DNA of 64,000 nt from Sphingomonas lenta (GCF_002288825.1 NZ_NSLI01000002.1:620001-684000); one strand, 5' to 3'. Positions 17,053-25,855 are shown, numbered from the stretch's first letter. Notes: generated by a model not told the origin, from the letters alone. Numbers and translations: made by a program.

Positions 17053-17804
17053 CCTTCCCGCTTCTTGATCCCAAACGGGACGATCGAGGCCAGCGCAGTT
17101 CGACTGGTTCGGTCATAAACGTATATCTGTGCGCGTTCTATGCGTCGTCCGCTGTTCGCGAAAACCTTCCTTTCTGACGACCTTGCCGGCGGCCCATGAC
17201 CGCAACGCATTTCTGCGGCCCGCTGCTTGTCAAAACTGTTCTGAAAACCTGCTTCTCAAAAGCGGCTGCCGGCGACGGGTTTGGAGAACCCATTGGCAGG
17301 AAGCGTGAGCACGACGCCCCGTTTGCAAGCAGCGCCGGATGATGGCGAGCACATTGGCAGATAATTCGAGCAGGATGCCACCTGCCAGTGGCAGAGAGCG
17401 TGAGCAGAAAAACCGGCTGTTTGCGAGCAGACGCCGCTACGATTGCAAGCGCCTACAACTAGGTGTCAGCTGGGCGGGTGATAAAGTCGCTGTGCTGGCA
17501 GCGCAGAGTAAATGCGTTACGCAACCTCCTGGGTGAGAATATACGCCTCGATGATCCATTATTTGACGAGGCGCTCACATGCAGGGCCGAGTTCCAGCCT
17601 CCGACGCAGGCTCAAGCGTTAGCCTCCTCGATTCCAGGCATTTCCCTGCGCGCTTAACATAATCTATGTTCTCGAACTCGGCACCTGTAGGTGCAAAGTA
17701 GAAATGACACTCCTCCGGTAGATAGAAAAGGCACACAGCGCGAGCGGATCGCGACGCTAGGGCCAAATGTCGATGAGCTAAAAAGATTCTGTTCGAGTGG
17801 GCGA
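17053..17804. other. Gene-poor 752-bp stretch holding the right island end
   Basis: No convincing gene lies here on either strand. It starts with an imperfect TCCC-AAAC-GGGA hairpin after the lipoprotein, contains the right inverted repeat (17302-17462), and then about 340 bases of moderately AT-rich DNA before the recombinase stop. Short frames exist but lack motifs. It mirrors the empty stretch at 4866-5831. Confidence 0.5.
17302..17462 (+). repeat. Right inverted repeat bounding the sulfur island
   Basis: This is the partner of 5479-5640 in reverse orientation. The outer end (TTGCAAGCGCCTACA at 17445-17459, then CTAG) is identical to the outer end on the left except for the final bases. 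The stretch from 17384 to about 17457 is identical to the other copy. It contains the same series of GAGCA pentamers. The two copies enclose 11.98 kb that carries the whole sulfur module and no transposase. Confidence 0.75.
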
Positions 17805-19205
17805 TCAGGTCCGCACGCGGGAAAGCACCCGCGCCGCGACGCCGCTCTGGGCCTGCAGCCGACGGCCGTAGCGCAGCGCGGTGGACGGCGACGACCAGCG
17901 CAGCGTCAGGGCGATTCCCGCGCCGTCCTCGCCGGCGGCAAACAGGTCCTGAGTCAGCCCGACCCGCAGCGAGTGGGTGGAGAGCGCCGCGATGGCCGCC
18001 TCCAGGTCGCCCGCCGGCAGCTCGACCAACCCTGCATTGAAGGCCGCGAGCGCGATCCGCCGATAGATGCCGGTGACGCCTTGGCGGGAGAGCGGCGCGT
18101 CACCGACCGTGTAGGTTACCAGCAGCGCGGCTGCCTCGGTGTCCTCGTCGCCCCAGCGCGCGTCGGCCAGCTCCTTCGACCGCTGCCGGCGCCGATCGAC
18201 GCCGACACGGCGGAACAGCACGCCGTCCGCAATCGCGCCCTCGGCGCGCCAAGCGGCGACGCGACGCATGGTGTCGGCGGACAGCCACGCCCAGGCACCG
18301 ATCCCCTCCTGATCGGTCTTTGAACGGGGCAGGTGCAGGAGTCCGGTGCCGTCGGGCTGCGGGCCCAGGTCGGTAACCGAGACCGCGATCAGCTCGCTGA
18401 CGCGAAGGCCCGCATCATAGCCGAGCGAAAGCAGTGCCGCGTCGCGCAGGCCTTGGACGTCGCCGGTGCAGGCCGACAGCAGCGCCGAAAGGGTAAAACC
18501 ACCCGCCTCGCCGAGCCCGCCACCGAAGCGGAGGGGCGCCGCCTGGCGTTGGGCCGCGCCCTGGCGGCGGCGATTGCCACGCAGCGCGTTGCGGACCATC
18601 GGCGCCGACGTCGGCAAGGCGTCGTCGAGGCCGAGCAGGCGGTGGACGGTAGCGAGGCTGGCGATCCGGCGGGCGAGCGTCGCGGGCTTCTTGCCGTCGG
18701 CCTCGAGCGCGCGGAGATAGCGGACCAGATCCTCGGGATCGGCCGGACACGCGCGACGACGCTCGCCGGCGCACCAGTCGAGCCAGCAATCGAGGTCGGC
18801 CGCAATCGCGAGCTTGGAAGCATCGGCCATCGCCTCGAGCGCGGTCTCGACGCCGAGCGCGCTGACCGGCGGCAGGTCGGCGGGCGCAACGCGGCCGAGT
18901 ACGGTCAGCAACCGCGCGTCGGGGGTGGCGGCATCGTCGCCGCCGGCGCGCCGCGAGCGGCGCTTTGGCAACACGGCGTCGGTCCGGACCACCAGCAGCG
19001 TGGTCGGCACGGCTTGCTCGCTGGCCTCTGACACGATGGTGTCGCTTGTGTCATCTAGCGCTGCGTGTGGCACGTCGCCGAGGCTGGGGCTCGTCGGATC
19101 GGGTTTACCCTGGTCCGGCGTGCTCGGCGCGGGTGTGTTGCTGCCTTCGTACACTGCCCTGCCCCGCCATCCTGTTCTGATCAATAACGCGCCTGTTCTT
19201 ACCAT
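17805..19205 (-). CDS. Tyrosine recombinase / site-specific integrase
   Basis: A 466-residue tyrosine recombinase. After an unusual 90-residue N-terminal region rich in Pro, Ser and Thr comes a SAM-like core-binding domain (about 120-210) and then the catalytic domain. The first Arg is in DAGLRVSEL, the Lys in LPRSKTDQEG, the HxxR box in THSLRVGLT, and the C-terminal Tyr in LRWSSPSTALRYGRR. The beta-hairpin insert RRVGVDRRRQRSK is basic. Such recombinases move islands or resolve plasmid dimers. It borders the sulfur island on one side and VapBC/defence genes on the other. Confidence 0.88.
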   Translation of the reverse strand: MVRTGALLIRTGWRGRAVYEGSNTPAPSTPDQGKPDPTSPSLGDVPHAALDDTSDTIVSEASEQAVPTTLLVVRTDAVLPKRRSRRAGGDDAATPDARLLTVLGRVAPADLPPVSALGVETALEAMADASKLAIAADLDCWLDWCAGERRRACPADPEDLVRYLRALEADGKKPATLARRIASLATVHRLLGLDDALPTSAPMVRNALRGNRRRQGAAQRQAAPLRFGGGLGEAGGFTLSALLSACTGDVQGLRDAALLSLGYDAGLRVSELIAVSVTDLGPQPDGTGLLHLPRSKTDQEGIGAWAWLSADTMRRVAAWRAEGAIADGVLFRRVGVDRRRQRSKELADARWGDEDTEAAALLVTYTVGDAPLSRQGVTGIYRRIALAAFNAGLVELPAGDLEAAIAALSTHSLRVGLTQDLFAAGEDGAGIALTLRWSSPSTALRYGRRLQAQSGVAARVLSRVRT

Positions 19206-19257
19206 AAGCCACGATTATGGAAAGTGCCTGCGTACGATGTGGCAGAGGGGAGGGGGT

Positions 19258-19283
19258 GTGTCACGCATCGGCGTGCATGACAC
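19258..19283. promoter_or_regulatory. Imperfect dyad between integrase and VapBC
   Basis: Arms GTGTCACGCA and TGCATGACAC pair at 9 of 10 positions around a 6-base centre. The site lies in the 156-base region between the divergent recombinase and antitoxin genes, about 80 bases before the antitoxin start. It could be the VapBC operator or a recombinase-binding site; nothing in the sequence decides between them. Confidence 0.4.
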
Positions 19284-19361
19284 GTGGCTGCGCCTGTTGA
19301 GCGTCGCTGGCGACGCGCCTATGGTGTCGCCGTAGACACATACCAACGACAGGCTGCCACC

Positions 19362-19604
19362 ATGACCGTCCAAGTCAACATCACGCCGAATGGGCGCATG
19401 AGCCTGCCGGCCGACATCCGCAAGCGGTTGGGGCTCACCGGCGGCGGCGCGGTCTATCTTGACGAGACCGCCGATGGCGTCGTGCTGCGCACCGTGCCGC
19501 AGATCGTCGCACAGGCGCAGGCGCTCGCGCGCCACTACCGCGACGCCCCCGGCGCGAGCGTCGACGACTTCCTCGCCACCCGCGCTGCGGAGAACGGCGA
19601 ATGA
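19362..19604 (+). CDS. AbrB/VapB-type antitoxin
   Basis: An 80-residue protein with a SpoVT/AbrB swapped-hairpin domain: VNITPNGRMSLPADIRKRLGLTGGGAVYLDE, here given in two parts, is the DNA-binding element. The C-terminal half (ALARHYRDAPGASVDDFLA) should wrap the toxin. The start ATG at 19362 begins exactly at the AbrB domain; the upstream extension is not conserved-looking. The stop overlaps the PIN toxin by ATGA, the usual antitoxin-first order. The pair should repress its own promoter. Confidence 0.88.
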   Translation: MTVQVNITPNGRMSLPADIRKRLGLTGGGAVYLDETADGVVLRTVPQIVAQAQALARHYRDAPGASVDDFLATRAAENGE

Positions 19605-19987
19605 GCGTCGTGCTCGACGCCTCGGCGCTGCTCGCGCTGCTGCGCGGCGAGGCCGGCGCCAAGAAGGTCGAGGGCGCGCTCGCCGGCGCGCGCATGTCGG
19701 TGGTCAACATGGCCGAGGTCGCCTCGCACTACCACAAGCTCGGCATGCCCGACGACGAGGTCGACGCCATGCTGCGGCCGCTCCCCGTCGAACTGGTCCC
19801 GGCCGACGCGGCGCTCGCGCGCGAGGCGGGGCGGCTGCGTCGCCATACGATCGAGGGCGGGCTGTCGCTCGGCGACCGCTTCTGCCTCGCGCTCGCCAAG
19901 CGCGACGGGCTGCCCGCCTGGACCTCCGACCGCAAGTGGAAGGAGATCGCCGCCGCGGCCGAGGTCAAGGTGGTCGCGATCCGCTGA
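19601..19987 (+). CDS. VapC-type PIN-domain ribonuclease toxin
   Basis: A 128-residue PIN-domain toxin. The acidic residues expected at the metal site are seen: Asp in VVLDASALLAL near residue 6, Glu in NMAEVASHY near 39, Asp in LSLGDRFCLALA near 93, and Asp in WTSDRKW near 110. VapC toxins cut initiator tRNA or rRNA when freed from the antitoxin. It is coupled to the AbrB-type antitoxin by ATGA. A second, different VapBC pair is at 46.3-47.0 kb in this window. Confidence 0.9.
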   Translation: MSVVLDASALLALLRGEAGAKKVEGALAGARMSVVNMAEVASHYHKLGMPDDEVDAMLRPLPVELVPADAALAREAGRLRRHTIEGGLSLGDRFCLALAKRDGLPAWTSDRKWKEIAAAAEVKVVAIR

Positions 19988-20026
19988 CGCCTTCGTGCTT
20001 TCGGGTAGGATATCGAGGATTACCGC

Positions 20027-21319
20027 GTGCAGGACCTGATCGAACAGCCGGCGCGCTATCTCGCGACGGTCGAGGAAATGCTGATTGCCGAGCGCATGAC
20101 CCAGGCGGCCGACGTCGTGCGCGCCGCCACGCCGCGGATCGAGCGTACCGGCTACGACAACTGGAACGGCGGCACCGAGCAGTGGACGGTGTTCCTCTCG
20201 ATCGATCCGGCCGAGTATGCGCTGCTGGGCGGCGCCAAGGACGGCGTCGAGGAGCAGATCACCCATCGCCTCAAGGCCGTCCTCGAACCGTTCACGCAGG
20301 ATTGGTACAGCGCCAAGCTGGTGCCGCGGCTCGCGGCGCCGGGCGCCCCCGCCAGACCGAATGACCGGGTCCGGCGACAGACGCGACAGAACATCATCGA
20401 CGGCCTGCGGATCGACCAGGTCGCCTGGTGCGGCACGCTCGACGATGTCGACTTCCTGGCCCGGCTCTACAGCCTCGATGCGCTGCCATCCTATGACTCG
20501 CGCTACAAGGATGCGGCCGGCGACATATACCAGCACCGCGTCAACAACTTCGATTGGGGCGAGGACTGGGTCTATGACGATGCCCGGTTCGGGCTGTCGA
20601 GCGGGCCGGACGAGGTCTTCCTGCGCTTCCTCTGCGAGACCGTGCACCCCGTCGTGCGCCCCGACAAGGACGAGGCGATCAGGCTGGTGGCGCAGTATAA
20701 TGACCAGCTGCGCCAGGACGGCTGGGAGCTGGTCGAGGAAGAGCGGATCGCCGGACGGCCGCGCTTCGTGGCCCGGCGCGCCGGGCTTGCCGGCGGGCGA
20801 TCGGTTTCCCGCGCACGGACAGTCGCGGACGCGCTCGACGCAGGCTGGATGCAAAAGGAGATCGAGCGGCTCGAGGTCGCGGTCGAGGCCGACCCCGCGC
20901 TCGCGATCGGCACCGCCAAGGATCTGGTCGAGACCTGCTGCAAGTCAATTCTCACGCGGCAGGGGATCGCGTTCTCCAAGACGGTGACGCTGCCCGAGCT
21001 GACCAAGCTGCTCACCAAGGAACTCAAGCTCGTTCCCGAGGGCATTCCCGACGAGGCCAAGGGCGCGGAAGCGATCCGGCTGCTGCTTCGAAACCTGACC
21101 ACGATCACCCAGTACCTCTCCGAGATCCGCAGCCTGTACGGCTCAGGCCACGGCCGCGACGGCCGCCACCGCGGGCTCGAGCCGCGCCACGCCCGCCTCG
21201 CCGTCGGCGCAGCTGTCGCATTCATCGACTTCGTCTCTGACACCTATCACCAGCGCATCCTTCCTGGTGCGGCCCCCTCACCATCGCTAACCGACGCGCG
21301 CAGCGCGCGGCAGGGCTGA
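20027..21319 (+). CDS. Abortive-infection family protein (Abi C-terminal domain)
   Basis: A 430-residue protein with GTG start at 20027 and GAGGA about 8 bases upstream. The C-terminal part (about 285-420) has the Abi_C pattern seen in many phage-defence proteins: GTAKDLVETCCKSILTRQG, then ELTKLLTKELKLVPEGIP, then LRNLTTITQYLSEIRSLYG and RHARLAVGAAVAFIDFV. The N-terminal half (WTVFLSIDPAEYALLGG, WYSAKLVPRL) is not one I can name. It begins the defence-like segment, 40 bases after vapC. It probably triggers dormancy or death after phage attack; mechanism unknown. Confidence 0.82.
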   Translation: MQDLIEQPARYLATVEEMLIAERMTQAADVVRAATPRIERTGYDNWNGGTEQWTVFLSIDPAEYALLGGAKDGVEEQITHRLKAVLEPFTQDWYSAKLVPRLAAPGAPARPNDRVRRQTRQNIIDGLRIDQVAWCGTLDDVDFLARLYSLDALPSYDSRYKDAAGDIYQHRVNNFDWGEDWVYDDARFGLSSGPDEVFLRFLCETVHPVVRPDKDEAIRLVAQYNDQLRQDGWELVEEERIAGRPRFVARRAGLAGGRSVSRARTVADALDAGWMQKEIERLEVAVEADPALAIGTAKDLVETCCKSILTRQGIAFSKTVTLPELTKLLTKELKLVPEGIPDEAKGAEAIRLLLRNLTTITQYLSEIRSLYGSGHGRDGRHRGLEPRHARLAVGAAVAFIDFVSDTYHQRILPGAAPSPSLTDARSARQG

Positions 21320-21344
21320 CGATCATCCCTCGAAAGGCTTTTGC

Positions 21345-22097
21345 GTGTTCGATCATCCAATGAGCGACCAGGACCGACAATATCTGATCCGGCTCGCCCG
21401 GATCGCGGTCGCCAACTTCAACGCCGGCGACTGGAAGGAGCTCGGCGTTCATCTCGGCGCGCTTGACGTCATCACCGGCCACGATCGCCTACTGCGCAGC
21501 CTCAGCTTCGCGGATCCCGACTATTCGGGACACGCACATGGCGTGCTATTCTCGCTGGCGGAGCGCAACCCGCGCAACCTCGGCACGATCGCGTCCTTTG
21601 TCCGCGACAAATACGGTGACGACGGCGAGCTGGTGTCGACCAGCGGCGGGCGGTCTCGCACCGTGGTGTTCACTCCCAGCGTGTTCGATCTGCCCGACGG
21701 CGGCGTCGAAGCCGACCTGATCGCGGTGATGACGCCGTTCGCGCCTGAGTTCGAGCCAGTGTTTCAGGCGATCGGCCAGGCGGCCGCCCAGGCCGGCTGT
21801 CGGACGCTGCGCGCAAAGGACATCTGGCAGCACTCGGCGGTGATCCAGGACGTGTTCGCCCTAATTTTCCGGGCCCATATCGTCGTGTGCGACTTCACGG
21901 GGCGCAATCCGAACGTCTTCTACGAGGCCGGCATTGCGCACACCCTGGGCAAGCACGTTGTGCCGATCACGCAGTCAGCGGGCGACATCCCGTTCGATTT
22001 GCAGCACCATCGCTACCTCGCCTACCTCAACAACAACGAGGGGCGGCAGTCTCTCGCCGCTGGCCTGCAGACCCGTTTCGCCGCACTGCGAGGCTGA
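21345..22097 (+). CDS. Adaptor domain plus TIR/deoxyribosyltransferase-like effector (copy A)
   Basis: A 250-residue protein, GTG start with GAAAGG upstream. Residues 1-95 are a compact helical domain (DWKELGVHLGALDVITGHDRLLRSL, given here in part) of a kind found as an adaptor in multi-gene defence systems. Residues about 123-250 have the nucleoside 2-deoxyribosyltransferase/TIR-like Rossmann fold: LIAVMTPF at the start, then VVCDFTGRNPNVFYEAGIAH with candidate catalytic Glu194. Such domains hydrolyse NAD or nucleotides. A close relative of the effector half is encoded at 23121-23959. The exact family and substrate are not known to me. Confidence 0.72.
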   Translation: MFDHPMSDQDRQYLIRLARIAVANFNAGDWKELGVHLGALDVITGHDRLLRSLSFADPDYSGHAHGVLFSLAERNPRNLGTIASFVRDKYGDDGELVSTSGGRSRTVVFTPSVFDLPDGGVEADLIAVMTPFAPEFEPVFQAIGQAAAQAGCRTLRAKDIWQHSAVIQDVFALIFRAHIVVCDFTGRNPNVFYEAGIAHTLGKHVVPITQSAGDIPFDLQHHRYLAYLNNNEGRQSLAAGLQTRFAALRG

Positions 22098-22232
22098 CGA
22101 CAACCATCAGACGCGACAACCCTGCCAGATCAGCGCGGTGAGGATGCTCGAACATGCTCACTATGTGCGGCGCTGCGGACAGAGATGGCGCCGCGGAGGT
22201 GCCGATGATTGATGAGAGGACGAGGCCGAACC

Positions 22233-23063
22233 ATGGCGAAGACGCCGCAGAAGGTGGATCGGGCCGCCTTCATCGCAAGTAACCCGCGGTGTTGCTACTG
22301 CGCCGGAAGGCGGCCGACGACGGAGATCGATCACGCCCCTGCTCGCATCGTTTTCATCAAGAAACATGGGCCCGAAGGCTTCCTGTTTCCGTCCTGCTCG
22401 GAGTGCAACCGGATCGCGGGGGTAAGCGAGCAGGTGATGGCGTTCTACATCCGCAGCTTCGACCGGTCCGCTTGCGGCCTCGACGAAGCCGAGTTCGAAA
22501 AATTGGTTTCAGGCCTGGTCAACAACGCGCCTGAAGCGGTGCCTCGAATGCCGCCCCGGCCATCTTCGGGCCTGGCCCTACTTACCCATGGCATCTACGA
22601 AGCCGATCGCACGACGACGGTGCCCCCCGCCGCGAAGGCTCATATCGAACTGTTCGGCCTCAAGGTGCTCTACGCCTTATACTACCGGGTGACGGGCCGC
22701 TTTGCAGGCTCAAGCACTCGCTACCTCCTCAACTGGGCGCAGGCCGGCACGGATGCAGCCCGCTTAATGCACGCCGCCGCCGACAAGTGGTTCAACGAGC
22801 ATGAGGTCGGGAAGCGCCGCAACGTCGATCTGGGAGATCAGTTTAGCTTCCATTATGGCTACCACGAGGCCCATGGTTTCTTCGGCGTGCGGATGAGCTT
22901 CGCAGGGGCGTTCGTGATGTTCGGCGTCATCGGTCCGGCTCGACCGATGGCGAAGCTCAAGAACCGCGATCCACTTTGCCCGTCGATTTACGAAACGGGA
23001 AAAAGGATCAAGAAACAATGGGGCAAGCGCCGCCGCGGCTCCGCGCCGGCGCTCTCCGGCTAG
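22233..23063 (+). CDS. HNH-like nuclease domain protein
   Basis: A 276-residue protein. The N-terminal third has a zinc-type HNH pattern: CCYC near residue 21, EIDHAPARIVF about 10 residues later (catalytic His region), and FPSCSECNRIAG, giving two CxxC pairs around DH. The remaining 190 residues are unassigned and include helical stretches and a basic C-terminus (KRIKKQWGKRRR). GAGG about 8 bases before 22233 supports this start. It lies between two related TIR-like effectors, so a defence role is likely but inferred. Confidence 0.72.
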   Translation: MAKTPQKVDRAAFIASNPRCCYCAGRRPTTEIDHAPARIVFIKKHGPEGFLFPSCSECNRIAGVSEQVMAFYIRSFDRSACGLDEAEFEKLVSGLVNNAPEAVPRMPPRPSSGLALLTHGIYEADRTTTVPPAAKAHIELFGLKVLYALYYRVTGRFAGSSTRYLLNWAQAGTDAARLMHAAADKWFNEHEVGKRRNVDLGDQFSFHYGYHEAHGFFGVRMSFAGAFVMFGVIGPARPMAKLKNRDPLCPSIYETGKRIKKQWGKRRRGSAPALSG

Positions 23064-23120
23064 AAGCGGGTGCAGGGCTGCACGTCGACTGACCCATCCA
23101 CCCCGCTGATCTTTCATTCT

Positions 23121-23959
23121 TCAATGCCCGACGATGGTCTGTACCCGCGCCTGGATCGCGGCAGCGAGGCTCCCTCGCCCCTCGCCATTATTTAGGTACG
23201 GAATATAGCGCAGGTGGCGGAGATCGAACGGAATGTCCTGGCCGTTCTGCGTGATCAGGATCACCTCGCGACCAAGCGTATGCGCAATCCCCGCCTCGTA
23301 GAAGACGTTCGGGTTGCGGCCGGTGCAGTCGCAGATCACCACCCGTGATCGGTCGATCAGCGATACCACGTCCTGGATGATGGCCGGTTTTCCCAGATGT
23401 CGTCGGCACGTCGGCACCGCAGTCCCGCTGCCTCGGTCGCCTGACGAATGCTCTCGTACACAGGCGTGAAAGCCGCGTCGAACGGCATCATCGCGGAGGC
23501 GAGTTGCGGCTCGATGTTCTCGTGGTCGGGAAGCTGGAAGACGCTTGGCCGCTGCCGCCCCGGGCGCACATTGCGCATCAGGAAGCGGTAAAGGTCTACA
23601 TCCTTGACCGCCCAGTGATTGCGCGAGAACTCAAAATCGTGCGGCATGTCGAGCTGGCGACGGCCGGCGAAAATCGTCGCGTTGGTAAGCGGCGGCACCT
23701 CGCGGTCGAGTACGAAATCAAAATGGACTTCGCCATTGGCAACCCGCGCGCGGGTGATCGTGCCGATATGACAGACCTCGTCGCCCGTGCCCTCGCCCAT
23801 AAACAGGCAAGGCAGCCGGGATAGCCGATCCACAAGCGGCAGCCGCTCCTGCCGGAACTGCTCGGCCACATGGTCCTCGGTGTACTCGAACATGCGGCCG
23901 ACCGGCATGCTGCCGACTCCATCAGCCCAGTCGAACCAACGCATGATCAGGTTGAACAT
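23121..23959 (-). pseudogene. TIR/deoxyribosyltransferase-like effector (copy B), frameshifted
   Basis: Two overlapping frames together encode about 279 residues. The first (from 23959) has its own N-terminal domain (MFNLIMRWFDWADG...) and runs to RRADDIWEN. The second resumes with PAIIQDVVSLIDRSRVVICD, then TGRNPNVFYEAGIAHTLG, to the end. Compared with copy A (AKDIWQHSAVIQDVFAL) one base is missing in the GGGAAAACC run near 23395, and 839 bases is one short of a whole number of codons. This is either a real disruption, phase-variable slippage or a sequence error. The catalytic segment after the break is intact. Confidence 0.72.
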
Positions 23960-24015
23960 TCTGGTCGCTTTCGGGGCTACGCATCGTGGCGCTGGCGGGA
24001 TGACACCATCACCGG

Positions 24016-25032
24016 TTAGAAGTCGGAAAAGTCCAAAGCGACAAGCGGCTTGTTCAGATTGATCCCCTTCGCCTCCGCATATTCGACGAAAATCATATGA
24101 AAATTCGTGCCCCAGCCTGGAATCATCAACCGCCAGAACGGCGCCCTGCCGTCCCCCCAATCGGTATAGTCGACCAGACCGGCGTCATCGAGCAGTTGCA
24201 GGTCTTCGGGTAGGTCCTCCCGGGGGTAGATGCGACGCAGGGTGGCATCGTGGATGAAGAAGCGGTCCGTGGAGGCGTTCTCCGACCGCCTCCGCTGGAC
24301 CATCAGCCGGAAAACCTCGCGTGTCTGCCGCGGCAAAGGCGTCAGCATCTCCGACAATGCCTTGATGCTGTCAGCTGCATCCTGCCGGTCGAAGTCCACG
24401 CCCACCTGAGCATAGTAAGCGTCCATCTTGGCCGCGTCGGACAGCGTCGGCTTAGGCAGTGCCTCGACATAGGCGTCAATCGAACTTTGCGTGAGGCCGT
24501 TCTCGTCGGGAATCTCGAGTTCGACGATAACACGGCGCATCTCATCCCGGACGTACCTGGCGAGGCTCATTAGCGCGGGAAGGCCGAGAGGCATCAGCGC
24601 GGCGCAGAGATCATCGAAATCGACAATATTGGCTTTGGTGAATCCGAAGCCGGTGAACGGCTCGTCGTCGAGCGTGTAAGAGCTCTGCTTCTCCCCGATG
24701 ACAAACACGCGAATGGTGTCGTACGCCGCTTTGTCAGCAACGGAGACCTTCTTCAGCGTCTCCCGCATCTTGTTGGAGGACTTGTCCGCGGTGATCTGGT
24801 ACGCGATCCGCTTGGCCTTGTCGCCCAGATCGAGGCCGGGATGGTTCAAACTGTCCTTGTTGAGGTTGACCAGCGCGAGCCCGTAGATGCTGTTGAGGAC
24901 CTCACAGATGAAATCCTCTACATAGGTATGGATGTCGAACAGGTGGAGCTTGCCGCGCTGCCGAGCCTGCGCGGCAACGCTTGCAAAATCATCGACGAGC
25001 TGGCCGATCAGGTGGCCTCGTGTCAGCATCAT
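24016..25032 (-). CDS. SMEK-domain protein, putative defence nuclease-like
   Basis: A 338-residue protein. The first 130 residues match the SMEK domain pattern: RGHLIGQLVDDFASVAAQ, then DIHTYVEDFICEVLNSIYGL, then LNKDSLNHPGLDLGDKAKRI and AYQITADKSSNKMRETLKK. The GLDLGD...AYQIT part resembles a degraded restriction-endonuclease core (D then QIT in place of QxK). The C-terminal half is unassigned. GAAGGA 7-8 bases upstream supports the start. It reads toward the frameshifted effector 56 bases away, so they may be one operon. SMEK proteins are commonly found in defence islands. Confidence 0.75.
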   Translation of the reverse strand: MMLTRGHLIGQLVDDFASVAAQARQRGKLHLFDIHTYVEDFICEVLNSIYGLALVNLNKDSLNHPGLDLGDKAKRIAYQITADKSSNKMRETLKKVSVADKAAYDTIRVFVIGEKQSSYTLDDEPFTGFGFTKANIVDFDDLCAALMPLGLPALMSLARYVRDEMRRVIVELEIPDENGLTQSSIDAYVEALPKPTLSDAAKMDAYYAQVGVDFDRQDAADSIKALSEMLTPLPRQTREVFRLMVQRRRSENASTDRFFIHDATLRRIYPREDLPEDLQLLDDAGLVDYTDWGDGRAPFWRLMIPGWGTNFHMIFVEYAEAKGINLNKPLVALDFSDF

Positions 25033-25160
25033 TCATCCTTCGGTTTGATCAGGCCGGCACTCGACCGGCTGTAAGTGCAGCAGATCCTCACAATCGCCCA
25101 GGCTGCGACAGCTCGACCTGACCCTTTTCGTCTAATCGGCGGAGACTCGTGACGTAGCTT

Positions 25161-25195
25161 ATGGTACCACATGGTAGCCTACCACTTGGTACCAT
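25161..25195. promoter_or_regulatory. 35-bp nested palindrome upstream of the SMEK gene
   Basis: ATGGTACCA at 25161-25169 pairs perfectly with TGGTACCAT at 25187-25195, and inside them GGTAG/CTACC pairs around a central C. The unit TGGTA/TACCA thus occurs four times in 35 bases. It lies about 130 bases upstream of the SMEK start in a gene-free gap (25033-25283). It looks like an operator for a dimeric or tetrameric repressor, or a recombination site. Confidence 0.55.
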
Positions 25196-25283
25196 CGTTT
25201 TCCGGTGAGAGACAAGGAAGGTTGGAGGGAGTGCCAGTGCACTCACCGCTAGTCACCTGACTCGGAAGTGTATTGACCAATGG

Positions 25284-25802
25284 TCAGGCAGTGCCGGAAC
25301 GGCTGAGCGACCGCGGAGTGAGCATCCGTATAGATAGTCCCCTCTTCGTGCCGAGTTGTTCGAGTAGCGCGATGCTATGTTCCTCCAGGTCTTCGGGATG
25401 CTCGAACACCTCCATCGTGTAGCAACCCCGCGCCATGTCGCAGCCGGGTGTGTCCCTCGCGACGCGCGAATATGGCTCCGGCCAGCGGCAGACCAGCACC
25501 CAAGGCCACCCCTCCTCCGGCGGCTCGTAGCGGGAGATCAGGACGTTGTCGGCGACCATTGCCGACGGGCGTCGATCGAGGAGGTCAGGCGCGACAGCGG
25601 CTGAGCGTGGCTCGTCGAGAAAGCGGTCCAGTTCGGCGCGTTCCTCGTCGGTTTCCAGGATGATTGCATAGTAGCGGCCGAGTGCCAGCCCGCCCCCGCG
25701 GTGTCGGACGGGCATGTCGATCAACATTACGCTCGGCGCGGCGATCATCGGCGGGGCATAGAGCATGCGCTCGCGCGCAAGGGTCTGCGAGAGGGGGTAC
25801 AT
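25284..25802 (-). CDS. Hypothetical protein
   Basis: A 172-residue soluble protein without signal peptide or membrane segment. Visible features are ALGRYYAIILETDEERAELD, a Trp-rich stretch EEGWPWVLVCRWPEPYSRVA, and CDMARGCYTMEVFEHPEDL. No domain is recognised. Coding character is supported by strong third-position GC and by the lack of competing frames. It is divergent from the small gene at 25856. Confidence 0.6.
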   Translation of the reverse strand: MYPLSQTLARERMLYAPPMIAAPSVMLIDMPVRHRGGGLALGRYYAIILETDEERAELDRFLDEPRSAAVAPDLLDRRPSAMVADNVLISRYEPPEEGWPWVLVCRWPEPYSRVARDTPGCDMARGCYTMEVFEHPEDLEEHSIALLEQLGTKRGLSIRMLTPRSLSRSGTA

Positions 25803-25855
25803 AGTGCTGATCGGCCGTTTCCAGTTTACCTGTGCGGTCGGGGAGATATGCTCGC

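Noticed and set aside
23380..23400. Programmed -1 frameshift in effector copy B
   Set aside because: The 0-frame codons GAA-AAC do not form a canonical slippery heptamer in phase; a simple base loss is the easier explanation.
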